Source: Acuticoccus sp. MNP-M23 (GTDB taxonomy: Bacteria; Pseudomonadota; Alphaproteobacteria; Rhizobiales; Amorphaceae). From it: a stretch of 64,000 nt of DNA. The translations under genes and the position numbers were made by a program. The DNA is taken from assembly GCF_031195445.1 (NCBI RefSeq), contig NZ_CP133480.1:2032001-2096000 (forward strand), in the 5' to 3' direction. Within the stretch, counting starts at the first letter, position 1, and each line of letters starts with the position of its first letter. This document shows positions 34,404 through 42,732 of the stretch, piece by piece. The notes under the pieces are model-generated. The model was given only the letters and a program-made list of their open reading frames with translations. It did no database searches and had not been told where the DNA came from.

Positions 34404-35192
34404 GTGGGAGAGTCTGGTTTGGAGCATGCGGCGGCCCTTGCAACCAACGGCGTGTCGATGGACTTCGGTGCATTCCGCGCCGTCGACAGCGTCTCGCTTT
34501 CCATCGCGAGAGGCTCGATCACGGGCCTGATCGGGCCCAACGGCGCGGGCAAGTCCACCTTCTTCAATCTCATCGCAGGCGACCTTCGGCCAAGCGAGGG
34601 CAAGGTCTCGCTGGGCGGGGCGGACGTGACCGGGCTCACCCCCGATGCGCTCTTCCGCAAGGGCCTTGCGCGCACATTCCAGATCCCCCGGCCATTTCGC
34701 CGGATGAGCGTTCTGGAAAACGTGATGCTGGCCCCGCAGGGGCAGGCCGGTGAGACTGTGCTGGGCGCGGTTTTCGGGCGGGCGCGGATGCGGGCCGAAG
34801 AAGAGCGCCTGCGGGTGCGGGCGCTCGATATCCTCGATTTCATGACGCTGGCCGACCTTGCCGACCATCCGGCCGGCAAGCTCTCGGGCGGCCAGATGAA
34901 GCTCCTGGAGCTGGCCCGTGCGCTGATGGGCGAGCCGTCCATCATCCTGCTGGACGAGCCGGCTGCCGGCGTGAACCCCTCGCTGACCCGGATCCTCATC
35001 GACCGCATCGAAGAGCTGAACCGGCAGGGCAAGACCTTCTTCATCATCGAGCACGACATGGATTTCGTCATGCGCCACTGTCAGCCGGTCATCGCTCTGG
35101 CGGAAGGGCGGGTGGTCTTCGAGGGCACGGCAGAAGAGGCGCAATCCAACGCGCTTCTTCTGGAAGCCTATCTCGGGACACCGGTCCATTGA
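34404..35192 (+). CDS. Branched-chain-amino-acid-type ABC transporter ATP-binding protein (LivG-like)
   Basis: 262-residue cytoplasmic ATPase. Walker A is GLIGPNGAGKST (about residues 42-53), followed by the LivG-type GLARTFQIPRPF, signature LSGGQMKLLELAR and Walker B IILLDEPAAGVNP. The typical LivG tail is FIIEHDMDFVM. The start is uncertain: GTG 34404 gives the length above, while TTG 34419 has a GGGAG site 8 bp before it and starts at LEHAAAL. First gene of a G-F-H-M-K operon for an amino acid or a related small acid. Confidence 0.91.
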   Translation: MGESGLEHAAALATNGVSMDFGAFRAVDSVSLSIARGSITGLIGPNGAGKSTFFNLIAGDLRPSEGKVSLGGADVTGLTPDALFRKGLARTFQIPRPFRRMSVLENVMLAPQGQAGETVLGAVFGRARMRAEEERLRVRALDILDFMTLADLADHPAGKLSGGQMKLLELARALMGEPSIILLDEPAAGVNPSLTRILIDRIEELNRQGKTFFIIEHDMDFVMRHCQPVIALAEGRVVFEGTAEEAQSNALLLEAYLGTPVH

Positions 35193-35917
35193 CCGGCGCA
35201 CCGCCCGTCCTTTCGGTGGCAGGGCTGGAAGCCGGCTATACGCGGGATCTTCCCATCCTGCGCGGCATCAATCTTTCGCTTGAGGCGCAGAGCCTCACCA
35301 CCATCATCGGCCCCAACGGCGCCGGCAAGTCCACGCTGATCAAGGCGATTGCGGGGATCGTTCCGGTCAGCGCCGGTTCGATCAAGCTGAACGACCGCGA
35401 TATCGTCGGCATCCGTACCGACCAGATCGGCGGGCTGGGCCTTGCCTACGTGCCGCAGAACGACAACGTCTTCCGCAGCCTGACCATCGCCCAGAACCTC
35501 CTGCTGACGCTGCGCCGGGCGCCGGACCGGAAGACGCGGCTGGCCGAGTTGTACGACCTGTTTCCCGCTCTGGCCGAAAAGAAGACCGAGCGTGCCGGTT
35601 CGCTTTCGGGCGGGCAGCGGCAGATGCTGGCGGTGGCCATGGCGCTGGCGCTCCACCCGCGTGTGATCCTGATGGACGAACCGTCCGCCGGGCTTTCCCC
35701 CAAGGTGGCGCAGGATGTGCTCGGTCTCGCACGCCAGCTTACGCGCGAGGGCGTCTCCATCCTTCTGGTGGAGCAGAACGTGAAGCAGGCGCTCGCCGTC
35801 TCAGACTATTGCTACGTCCTTGCCGAGGGTCGCAATCAGGTGGATGGCCCGGCGGACAAGATCCTGTCCGACCCGGTGGTCGGCGAGATCTACCTTGGCG
35901 GCAGAAGGATGGCCTGA
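35189..35917 (+). CDS. Branched-chain-amino-acid-type ABC transporter ATP-binding protein (LivF-like)
   Basis: 242-residue ATPase. Walker A is IIGPNGAGKSTLIK (about residues 38-51), LivF-type AYVPQNDNVFRSLTIAQNL, signature LSGGQRQMLAVAMA and Walker B VILMDEPSAGLSP. The frame begins with TTG 35189 overlapping the LivG stop by 4 bp (TTGA); a GTG at 35216 is a shorter alternative. Ends with TGATG overlap into the LivH-like gene. Works as a heterodimer with LivG. Confidence 0.92.
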   Translation: MTGAPPVLSVAGLEAGYTRDLPILRGINLSLEAQSLTTIIGPNGAGKSTLIKAIAGIVPVSAGSIKLNDRDIVGIRTDQIGGLGLAYVPQNDNVFRSLTIAQNLLLTLRRAPDRKTRLAELYDLFPALAEKKTERAGSLSGGQRQMLAVAMALALHPRVILMDEPSAGLSPKVAQDVLGLARQLTREGVSILLVEQNVKQALAVSDYCYVLAEGRNQVDGPADKILSDPVVGEIYLGGRRMA

Positions 35918-36831
35918 TGCTACAAAATGCTGTCGACGGCATCCTCAACGGCGCCATCATCTCGCTGGGTGCCATCGGGCTGACGCTGGTCATGCACCTC
36001 TTGCGGTTCGCCAACTTCTCCTACGCCGAACTTCTGGCCATCGGCGCTTACGTCGCGCTGGTGTTCGACCGGCTGTTCGTCGCCCTGGTGCCGGCGTTCG
36101 ATGCCAAGATCGGCCCGCTCAGTCTCACCATTGCGCTGGCGCTCGCCGGCCTGGTCGCCATCGTGGCGGCGGGTCTGTCCGCGGTGGTGATCGACCGCCT
36201 CGTCTTCAAGCGAATACGGGAAAAGGCGGACACGCTGTCGATGGTGTTCGCCTCGTTCGGCGTCGCGCTGATCGTGCGCAACCTGATCTCGCTGATCTTC
36301 GGGCTGAAGACCCAGCTTTATTCCAACGACATCGCCTTTGCGATCGTCGTCAGCACCGACCCGTTCCTCCTCGTCAAGCCGGACCAGGTGTTCGTGCTCA
36401 TCGCAGCCGTCACCATCATGCTGATCTTCCACCTCGTCCTGTCGCGCACCGCGTTCGGCTACGCGCTGCGGGCGGTGGCGGAGAATCCGCAGCTGGCAGA
36501 GGTGTCCGGCGTTCGGCTGTCGCGGATCATCAACATGGTCTGGCTGATTGGCGGCGGGCTGTCGGGCGCTGCGGGCGTCCTTTATGCGCTCACCAACAAC
36601 ATGTCGCCGCTCCTTGGCCACAACTTCGTCCTGCCGGTGTTTGCCGCCACCATTGTCGGCGGGATCGGCAGCGTCTACGGCGCGGTGCTTGGGGGGTTCG
36701 TGGTCGGGATCGCGTCGGCGCTGGCGCTGATGATCCTGCCGTCGGGCTATATTCCCGCCATGCCGTTTCTCATCATCCTTGCCGTCCTCATGGTGCGGCC
36801 GCACGGCTTCTTCGGGGAGGAGCGGCCGTGA
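35917..36831 (+). CDS. Branched-chain-amino-acid-type ABC transporter permease (LivH-like)
   Basis: 304-residue inner-membrane permease with about eight helices. LivH motifs: GLTLVMHLLRFANFSYAELL near residues 20-45, the coupling loop ALRAVAENPQLAEVSGV, and ATIVGGIGSVYGAVLGGFVV. ATG 35917 overlaps the LivF stop by one base (TGATG); the stop overlaps the LivM start by 4 bp (GTGA). Confidence 0.94.
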   Translation: MLQNAVDGILNGAIISLGAIGLTLVMHLLRFANFSYAELLAIGAYVALVFDRLFVALVPAFDAKIGPLSLTIALALAGLVAIVAAGLSAVVIDRLVFKRIREKADTLSMVFASFGVALIVRNLISLIFGLKTQLYSNDIAFAIVVSTDPFLLVKPDQVFVLIAAVTIMLIFHLVLSRTAFGYALRAVAENPQLAEVSGVRLSRIINMVWLIGGGLSGAAGVLYALTNNMSPLLGHNFVLPVFAATIVGGIGSVYGAVLGGFVVGIASALALMILPSGYIPAMPFLIILAVLMVRPHGFFGEERP

Positions 36832-37811
36832 TCGGGATTGTCTCTTATCTGGCGTTCTTCGCAACGGTGGCGGGTATTCTTGCCATCGCCGTCCTCGGTC
36901 TCAATCTGCAATGGGGCAACACCGGCCTCTTCAACGGTGGCGTGGTCGCCTTCTTCGGCGCCGGCGCCTACGGGACCATGATCCTGGGCGGGCGGCCCGA
37001 GCTGGGCCAGTTCGGCGGGTTCGAGCTGCCTTATGTGGTCGCGCTCGCGGGCGGCATTGCGCTGTCCGGCATCGTTGCGTGGATCGTCGGGCTTCTCACC
37101 TTGCGGCTGCGGCACGATTATCTGGCCATCGCCACGTTCGGCGTCGCCGTCGCGTTCGAGACCGTGGCACGCAACGCTGAATGGCTGACCGGCGGGGCCA
37201 AGGGGCTGCGCGGCCTGCAACGGCCGCTGGAAGCCATGGTGGGCGACAACTTCACCTACGGCCTCGTCTTCCTCGGGCTGGTGCTGATTGCGCTTCTTGC
37301 GGTCTACATCTTCCTCGAAAGGCTGGTGGATTCGCCCTACGGCCGGGTGCTGCGCGCCATCCGCGAAGACGAGACGGCGGCCCGCTCGCTCGGCAAGGCC
37401 CCCGCCCGCCTGCGGCTGGAAGCATTCATTCTCGGCTCGATGATCATGGGCCTGTCCGGCGGGCTTTACACAGGCTTCTACGCGTTCATCAGCCCGCAGG
37501 ACCTTGCCCCAATCCTCACCTTCCAGATCTGGGCGATGCTGATTGTCGGCGGTGCCGGCAACAACCGCGGTGCGATCCTGGGCACCTTCCTGATCTGGGC
37601 GTCGTGGACTGCGAGCGGTTTCATTTTAGCAAAATATGCGCCGACAGATGTGCAACTCTACACCGGCTCGATCCAGTACATCCTGATCGGGCTGGTCATT
37701 GTCGGCATGCTGCTCTGGCGACCGGAGGGGCTGCTGCCCGAACGCATCAGGCGCAGCCGCACAGGTGGCGGCGGCGCCGAAAAATCTGCCCGTAAACTGG
37801 CAAGGGGATGA
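36828..37811 (+). CDS. Branched-chain-amino-acid-type ABC transporter permease (LivM-like)
   Basis: 327-residue inner-membrane permease. It has ILGLNLQWGNTGLFNGG-type first-helix motifs (AVLGLNLQWGNTGLFNGGVV), RLRHDYLAIATFGVAVAFE, the EAA-like coupling loop RVLRAIREDETAARSLGK, and MLIVGGAGNNRGAILGTFL. GTG 36828 overlaps the LivH stop by 4 bp. The Arg/Gly-rich C-terminus (RRSRTGGGGAEKSARK) is cytoplasmic and poorly conserved. The stop overlaps the next ATG by 4 bp (ATGA). Confidence 0.93.
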   Translation: MIGIVSYLAFFATVAGILAIAVLGLNLQWGNTGLFNGGVVAFFGAGAYGTMILGGRPELGQFGGFELPYVVALAGGIALSGIVAWIVGLLTLRLRHDYLAIATFGVAVAFETVARNAEWLTGGAKGLRGLQRPLEAMVGDNFTYGLVFLGLVLIALLAVYIFLERLVDSPYGRVLRAIREDETAARSLGKAPARLRLEAFILGSMIMGLSGGLYTGFYAFISPQDLAPILTFQIWAMLIVGGAGNNRGAILGTFLIWASWTASGFILAKYAPTDVQLYTGSIQYILIGLVIVGMLLWRPEGLLPERIRRSRTGGGGAEKSARKLARG

Positions 37812-39076
37812 AAGCCGAGATGAAGAACATGAGTGTGAAACTGGGACTGGCGGCTGCGGCTGCGACGGTCCTCATGGCCGGCCCCGCTGCGGCGGCATGC
37901 CCGGTCAAGGTCGGCATCGCGTACCCAACGTCGGTGGACTGGGGCAAGCCCATTGCCGAAACCACCCTGTGGGTGGCCGACATGATCAACGAGGCCGGCG
38001 GTGTGGACGGCTGCGAGGTCGAAACGATCCTGCGCGATACGCAGACCGACCCCAAGGTGGGCGTGGATGCCGCCAAGGCGCTGGTCGACCTCGACAAGGT
38101 GCAGCTTCTGATCGGCGCCGTCGCGTCGGGGGTGACGCTGCCGATCCTCACGTCGGTCACCGTGCCGGCGGGCGTGATGGATATCTCCTGCTGTTCGTCA
38201 TCCACCCGCCTCACCGAGCTTGCGGCCGAAGGCGGCACCAAGGGGCTGTGGTTCCGCACCTTTGCCACCTCGCAGGTGCAGGCTGCGCTGGCTGCGATGA
38301 TCGCCGGTGACGAGGGCTACAAGAAGATCACCATGTTCTACAAGAACGACGACTGGGGGCAGGATCTGGCGCGCCTCACAGCCGAAATGTTCGATGCTGC
38401 GGGCATCGAGGTGATGGATTCCATCGCCATCACCGACGGTCAGCCCAGCTACCGCGCCGAGGTGACACAGGCGCTCGCCACCCAGCCCGATGCGATCTAC
38501 CTGGCGCTCTACCCGCGCGAAGGCATTTCGGTTGCGCGGGAATGGATTTCGCTTGGCGGCACGACCAAGATGGTGGGCGCCAACGCGCTCAAGTCCGACG
38601 AATTCCGCGAAGCGGTCGGCATGACCTATCTCGGCGATTTCGTGGGGTCCGACACCGCCTCGCCGCGGGTCGACTCCGCCACGGCCTTTGTGGATGCCTA
38701 CCGCGAGAAATTCGGCTCCGACCCCAGCGGTCCCGGCCTTGCCAATGCGTTTGACGCGGCAGCGGTCGCGCTCCTCGCCTATCACGCGGCAGGGTCTGAT
38801 GCGACGGGCGCCGAGATTGCGGCCAAGGTGCCGATGGTGACCGATCCCGCCGGCGAGAAGGTCGGCGGCGATGTCGAGGGCTTCAAGAAAGCGCTGGAAC
38901 TCCTTGGCGAAGGCAAGTCCGTCTCGTTCCAGGGTGGCACTGGCGCAGTGGTCTTCGACAAGAACGGCGACGTTGCCGCCCCCGGCGTGGAGTGGAAGTT
39001 CTCGGAAGATGGCATCGAAGAGACGCGCTACTTCACGGCGGAAGACGTGAACGCGTTCGCCGCCGGCAAGAACTGA
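37808..39076 (+). CDS. Branched-chain-amino-acid-type ABC transporter binding protein (LivK-like)
   Basis: 422-residue periplasmic binding protein (Peripla_BP_6). The signal peptide is at residues about 1-29 (LMAGPAAAA), and the mature protein begins CPVKVGIAYPTSVD. Family features include the YKKITMFYKNDDWGQDLARLT ATP-domain-like segment, VNAGNAL-like VGANALKSDEF and late GDVEGFKKALELL. Longer than LivJ/K (about 370), like hydrophobic- or urea/amide-binding members. Last gene of the operon, followed by a 13-bp-stem hairpin. An internal ATG at 37820 is a possible alternative start; the first ATG overlaps the LivM stop. Confidence 0.92.
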   Translation: MKAEMKNMSVKLGLAAAAATVLMAGPAAAACPVKVGIAYPTSVDWGKPIAETTLWVADMINEAGGVDGCEVETILRDTQTDPKVGVDAAKALVDLDKVQLLIGAVASGVTLPILTSVTVPAGVMDISCCSSSTRLTELAAEGGTKGLWFRTFATSQVQAALAAMIAGDEGYKKITMFYKNDDWGQDLARLTAEMFDAAGIEVMDSIAITDGQPSYRAEVTQALATQPDAIYLALYPREGISVAREWISLGGTTKMVGANALKSDEFREAVGMTYLGDFVGSDTASPRVDSATAFVDAYREKFGSDPSGPGLANAFDAAAVALLAYHAAGSDATGAEIAAKVPMVTDPAGEKVGGDVEGFKKALELLGEGKSVSFQGGTGAVVFDKNGDVAAPGVEWKFSEDGIEETRYFTAEDVNAFAAGKN

Positions 39077-39091
39077 GCGGCACCCTGCGAT

Positions 39092-39125
39092 CGGACGGCT
39101 GGGCCACAGCGCGCCCGGTCGTCCG
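39092..39125. terminator. Hairpin after the Liv-type operon
   Basis: CGGACGGCTGGGC (39092-39104) pairs with GCCCGGTCGTCCG (39113-39125): 13 pairs with two G-U wobbles and an 8-nt loop, 16 bp after the binding-protein stop. The following stretch is only weakly T-rich, so termination may be partial, allowing read-through into 39138. Confidence 0.5.
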
Positions 39126-39137
39126 CCTCTTGCGGAG

Positions 39138-39818
39138 ATGACCAGAGTGCTCAGCGTCAACGTGGTCGGGCGCGGCCGGATCGGCAGCGCCGTCGCCGGA
39201 TGGATTTCAGCCTCCGGCGCATACCGCCTGCAGGACATCATCACCCGCGACAGCGATGGCTGGCGGCCTGCGGCCCTCACTATTGAGGCCGCCGGGCCGG
39301 ACGCGCTGCGCAATTATGGCGCGCAGCTTCTGGCCGAGGGCGAGGTGTGGAGTGTGGGCGCCGTGGCGCTGGCCGACAGTGCGCTTGGTGATGCTTTGCA
39401 GGAGTGTGCGGCGGAGCACGGCCACCGCCTGCGGCTCTTCACCGGCTGGGCGGCCGGGGTGACGCTGGTTCCGCGCAATATGCCGGGCACGCTGCACGTG
39501 CGGCAGGAGGCGCCGGGGCTTGCATCAGCGCCGGGCACGCTGTTCAGCGGTCCGCTGGCAGAGGCTGCCGCCCGCTTCCCCGATTATCTGAACACCGCCT
39601 GCGCGGCGGCGCTGGCTGGTCCTGGCATCGGATCTACCACAATCGAGCTGGTATGCTCGAAGGCGGGTGGCCCGCACAGGATCACGGCTGAATTCTGCTC
39701 CGCCGTCAGCACGGTGCGAACCGTGACGGATTTTACGCCGGATCCGCCGCTGCACCCGGTTGCGGCGGCAATCATCGCGGCGCTGGAACACTGCCTTCGC
39801 CCGCTTGCCTATGGCTGA
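39138..39818 (+). CDS. Aspartate-dehydrogenase-like protein (NadX/DUF108 family)
   Basis: 226-residue NAD(P)-binding protein. N-terminal Rossmann motif VVGRGRIGSAVAGW (residues 9-22) with EAAGPDALRNYGAQLLAEG, then SVGALAD-type sequence (VWSVGAVALADSAL). The C-terminal domain keeps FPDYLNTACAAALAGPGIG and GGPHRITAEF, matching the family's N-x-H-x-I region that carries the catalytic His. Known members make iminoaspartate or the reverse amination of oxaloacetate, but this protein is shorter than the usual 260-270 residues. It could act on another amino acid imported by the Liv-type system just upstream. Confidence 0.78.
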   Translation: MTRVLSVNVVGRGRIGSAVAGWISASGAYRLQDIITRDSDGWRPAALTIEAAGPDALRNYGAQLLAEGEVWSVGAVALADSALGDALQECAAEHGHRLRLFTGWAAGVTLVPRNMPGTLHVRQEAPGLASAPGTLFSGPLAEAAARFPDYLNTACAAALAGPGIGSTTIELVCSKAGGPHRITAEFCSAVSTVRTVTDFTPDPPLHPVAAAIIAALEHCLRPLAYG

Positions 39819-39825
39819 TGCGGGT

Positions 39826-40200
39826 TCAGGGCTCGAGCAGGAAGAACGGGCGGCCGAGCTTTGCTTCAAGGCGCATCACCTGGTCGAGCCGCATCCCGTC
39901 GCGGTCCTTGCGCACCAGATTTATCATCGCCGCAACAGTCTCTGCCGACGGCACGTCCATGATGAGATACCAGGTGAAGTCCGGTGAGCCCGGCTGACCG
40001 ACCATGAAGAGGTCGTCGTCAACGGTCGCAAGGCACTTGGCGCCCATCTCTTCCCACTCGGCAAACAGCGCCTTCATCCGCGGCAGGATCTCGTTGCGCC
40101 GCGCTTCGCCGGTCGCGTCGAACCAGCCGCTGGTCGATGCGCCGAGAAAGATCACGCGAAGGGGTTCGCCCATCCGGGGCGCCTGGAATTCCACGGCCAT
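39826..40200 (-). CDS. Small conserved-looking protein of unknown function
   Basis: 124-residue soluble protein, no signal peptide or membrane helix. It contains VIFLGASTSGWFDATGEARR, a central CLATVDDDLFMVGQPGSPDF with Trp/Tyr following, and a C-terminal LEAKLGRPFFLLEP. Predicted alternating strands and helices suggest a ferredoxin-like alpha/beta dimer, but I do not recognise the family with certainty. It lies 37 bp after the SDR gene on the same strand, with an AGGA site before ATG 40200, so it probably belongs to that operon. A small binding or decycling role is possible; function unknown. Confidence 0.7.
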   Translation of the reverse strand: MAVEFQAPRMGEPLRVIFLGASTSGWFDATGEARRNEILPRMKALFAEWEEMGAKCLATVDDDLFMVGQPGSPDFTWYLIMDVPSAETVAAMINLVRKDRDGMRLDQVMRLEAKLGRPFFLLEP

Positions 40201-40237
40201 GGTCTCATCCGTCCTGTTGTGTTTGCGGCAATGCGCG

Positions 40238-40999
40238 TCAGCGCATCAGAAGGCCGCCGTTGATGTCGAGCGTTGCACCGGTGACGAAGGCTGCGGCGGG
40301 AGATGCAAGGTACACCGCGGCGGCGCCGACCTCGGCATCGCTGCCCAGCCGCTTGACCGGGATCTGGCCCGCCAGCGCCTGCACCTTGTCCTGCGGCAGG
40401 GAGCGGCTCATCGGCCCCTCGATGGCGGCCGGCGCTATGGCGTTGACGCTCACCCCATCGGCAGCCAGCTCCAGCGCAAAGCACTTGGTCAGCGCCAGGA
40501 TGCCGCCTTTGGAGGCGGAGTAGTGCGCGCCGCCCACAAGCCCGCCCCGCTGTCCGGCCAGCGAGGACAGGTTGATGATCCTGCCCGATTTGCGGGCGCG
40601 CATCCGCCGGCCGGCCGCGCGGCAGCCGATGAAATAGCCTGTGAGGTTGACGCCCATCACCTCATCCCACTCGGCAATGTCCATGTCCCACACGGAGGTT
40701 GCGATGGTTCGGGCGGCGTTGTTGACCAGAATGTCGACGGGCTTGCCGAAGGTCGCTTCCATCCGGTCGAGCGCGGCATCCCAGGCCGGCTCGTCGCGCA
40801 CGTCGAACTGTTGGCCGATGGCACGGCCCTGCCCGTCGTCCAGCTCTTGCGCGGTGGCGATAACCGCCTCGGCCACATCGCACAGCATCACGCTGGCGCC
40901 GGCCTCCAGCAGCGACCGTGCAATCGCCAGCCCAAGGCCTTGCGCTGCCCCCGTGACGAGAGCGGTCTGGCCCGTCAGATCAAACGGTTCTGCGTTCAC
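40238..40999 (-). CDS. Short-chain dehydrogenase/reductase (SDR)
   Basis: 253-residue classical SDR with TGAAQGLG (about residues 16-23), an acidic residue in MLCDVAEAV suggesting NAD preference, NNAA, catalytic Ser in NLSSLAG, YxxxK in HYSASKGG, and the C-terminal GATLDINGG. GTG start with AGGAG seven bases upstream. Divergent from a GlcD-like flavoprotein gene, with a repeated GCAAC(C/T)GAAAA box between them. The substrate may be a 3-hydroxyacid or a polyol; no better assignment is possible. Confidence 0.88.
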   Translation of the reverse strand: MNAEPFDLTGQTALVTGAAQGLGLAIARSLLEAGASVMLCDVAEAVIATAQELDDGQGRAIGQQFDVRDEPAWDAALDRMEATFGKPVDILVNNAARTIATSVWDMDIAEWDEVMGVNLTGYFIGCRAAGRRMRARKSGRIINLSSLAGQRGGLVGGAHYSASKGGILALTKCFALELAADGVSVNAIAPAAIEGPMSRSLPQDKVQALAGQIPVKRLGSDAEVGAAAVYLASPAAAFVTGATLDINGGLLMR

Positions 41000-41067
41000 G
41001 TGCAGGCTCCTGGCAGTTGGGTTGTCCGGTCAGCGTCGGATGACATTAGGCAAAATGTGTTTCATGG

Positions 41068-41102
41068 GCAACTGAAAACGGTATATAACGCAACCGAAAA
41101 TG
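41068..41102. promoter_or_regulatory. Direct repeat GCAAC(T/C)GAAAA, 22-bp period
   Basis: GCAACTGAAAAC (41068-41079) and GCAACCGAAAAT (41090-41101) are in the same orientation, exactly 22 bp apart, about two helical turns, between the divergent SDR and flavoprotein genes. A third copy, GCAACCGAAAT, lies at 42630-42640 upstream of the GntR gene. This pattern suits a regulator binding one face of the DNA. Confidence 0.5.
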
Positions 41103-41168
41103 CGATGGCCTCGGCGCGCGAGGCCGGCGGGATTGCGAGCGGTGCGGCGCCTGAACGGAAGGATGACG

Positions 41169-42569
41169 ATGCCAGACATTGTGGAAGCCCTGACCCGGGC
41201 CCTCGGACCCGAAATCGTGACGCCTGGCGAAGCTGTGCCCGAGCGCCACTGCCAGGACTGGGCCGGCCTCCCGCCAACCCGGCCGCTGGCGCTGATCCGC
41301 CCGCGCAACCGCGATGAGGTGGCAAGTGCGCTCGCCCTTTGCGCCGCGCAGGGCGTCAAGGTGGTGCCGCAGGGCGGGCTGACCGGCATTTCGGGCGCGG
41401 CACATCCCCGCGCGGATGGCGTCGTCCTCTCGCTGGAGCGGATGAACCGGATCCGTTCCGTCGATGCCGAGAGCGGCACCATGGTGGCGGAGGCCGGCGT
41501 GGTGCTGGAGGTTGCGCAGACTGCCGCCGCGGAAGCCGGGCTGCTGCTGGCCATCGACATTGGCGCGCGCGGGTCCTGTCAGCTCGGCGGCGTCATTGCC
41601 ACCAACGCGGGCGGCCACAATGTGGTGCGGTACGGCATGGCGCGCGAGCAGGTGCTCGGCCTCGAGGTGGTGCTAGCCGACGGCACGATCCTCGACGACA
41701 TGAATGCCCTCATCAAGAACAACGCCGGGCTGGAGCTGCGCCAGCTCTTCATCGGGTCCGAGGGGCTTCTGGGCGTGGTCACGGCCTGCGTTTTGAAGCT
41801 GCATCCGGCACAGCCCCTGCGCGAAACCGCTCTCATCGGGTGCGCCGGAACGGCGGAGGCGCTAAGTCTCCTGGGCGCGGCGAAGGCGACCCTCGGCCCG
41901 ATGCTGACCAGCTTTGAAGTGATGTGGCCGAGCTTTTACGAAACCATGGCCGCGCGCTGCGCCATCACACCGCCGCTGGACGGCCGCCACGGCGCCTACA
42001 TCATCCTCGAAGCGTCGGGGACGGAGGCAAACCCGCCCCGCGCCCCTTTGGAGCGGCTTCTGGAGGGGGCATTCGAGGACGGGACCATCGCCGACGCGAT
42101 GCTCGCCAGCTCCCTTGCCCAGGCGCACGAATTCTGGCGGATCCGCGAGACGCCGGCTGAATATGCAAGCGTCATCGGCCCGATCATTCCGTTCGATGTC
42201 AGCCTGCCCGCATCCGCCCTTGCAGCCGCAATCGGCCGGCTCGAAGGCGAGATCGAGGCGCGCTGGCCGGGCGCGATTGCCATGAGCTACGGCCATATCG
42301 GCGACAACAACTTGCACCTCGTGGTCCACATCCCGGCGGATGGCGGCGAGCCGCCGGACGGCGCGGTGAAAGCGCTGGTCTACGGCATCGTGCGGGATCT
42401 CGGCGGTACGGTTTCGGCCGAGCACGGCATCGGCGCCATCAAGCGCGCCTATATGGGGCATTCGCGCACCCCGGCGCAGATTGCCACCATGCAGGCGATC
42501 AAGGCCGCGCTCGATCCCCGCGGTATCCTTAACCCGGAAAAGAGCTTCGACGGTCTTCCGCCGGGGTGA
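41169..42569 (+). CDS. FAD-linked 2-hydroxyacid dehydrogenase/oxidase (GlcD-like)
   Basis: 466-residue flavoprotein of the PCMH/FAD_binding_4 plus FAD-oxidase_C family. FAD-binding residues are seen in VVPQGGLTGISGAAHP and RGSCQLGGVIATNAGGHNVV; the C-terminal metal/substrate part has SYGHIGDNNLHLVVHIP and AEHGIGAIKRAYM. Family members include D-2-hydroxyglutarate dehydrogenase, D-lactate dehydrogenase and the glycolate oxidase subunit GlcD. Glycolate oxidase needs partner subunits GlcE/F, which are absent here, so a stand-alone D-2-hydroxyacid dehydrogenase is more likely. ATG 41169 is preferred (GGAAGG at 41157-41162), with ATG 41163 also possible. Confidence 0.88.
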   Translation: MPDIVEALTRALGPEIVTPGEAVPERHCQDWAGLPPTRPLALIRPRNRDEVASALALCAAQGVKVVPQGGLTGISGAAHPRADGVVLSLERMNRIRSVDAESGTMVAEAGVVLEVAQTAAAEAGLLLAIDIGARGSCQLGGVIATNAGGHNVVRYGMAREQVLGLEVVLADGTILDDMNALIKNNAGLELRQLFIGSEGLLGVVTACVLKLHPAQPLRETALIGCAGTAEALSLLGAAKATLGPMLTSFEVMWPSFYETMAARCAITPPLDGRHGAYIILEASGTEANPPRAPLERLLEGAFEDGTIADAMLASSLAQAHEFWRIRETPAEYASVIGPIIPFDVSLPASALAAAIGRLEGEIEARWPGAIAMSYGHIGDNNLHLVVHIPADGGEPPDGAVKALVYGIVRDLGGTVSAEHGIGAIKRAYMGHSRTPAQIATMQAIKAALDPRGILNPEKSFDGLPPG

Positions 42570-42610
42570 GGCTCGACGGGCATGCGCCCGCTTGTGATCG
42601 GGTTCGGAGC

Positions 42611-42651
42611 AATCTAATATCAGATAAATTTGCAACCGAAATTATGAAATT
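42611..42651. promoter_or_regulatory. Operator-like sequences upstream of the GntR regulator
   Basis: TCTAATATCAGA (42611-42622) is a near-palindrome with 5 of 6 pairs. GCAACCGAAAT (42630-42640) matches the repeat at 41068-41102. AAATTTG occurs at 42624 and 42645. These lie 80-120 bp before the GntR start. Confidence 0.35.
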
Positions 42652-42732
42652 TGAAGGCCTGTGTGTTGTTGCGGGCCCTGCAGACTCTTCGCGGCAATGC
42701 TCTTTTTTCCGGATGAGTGGTGAGGCAGCCAT

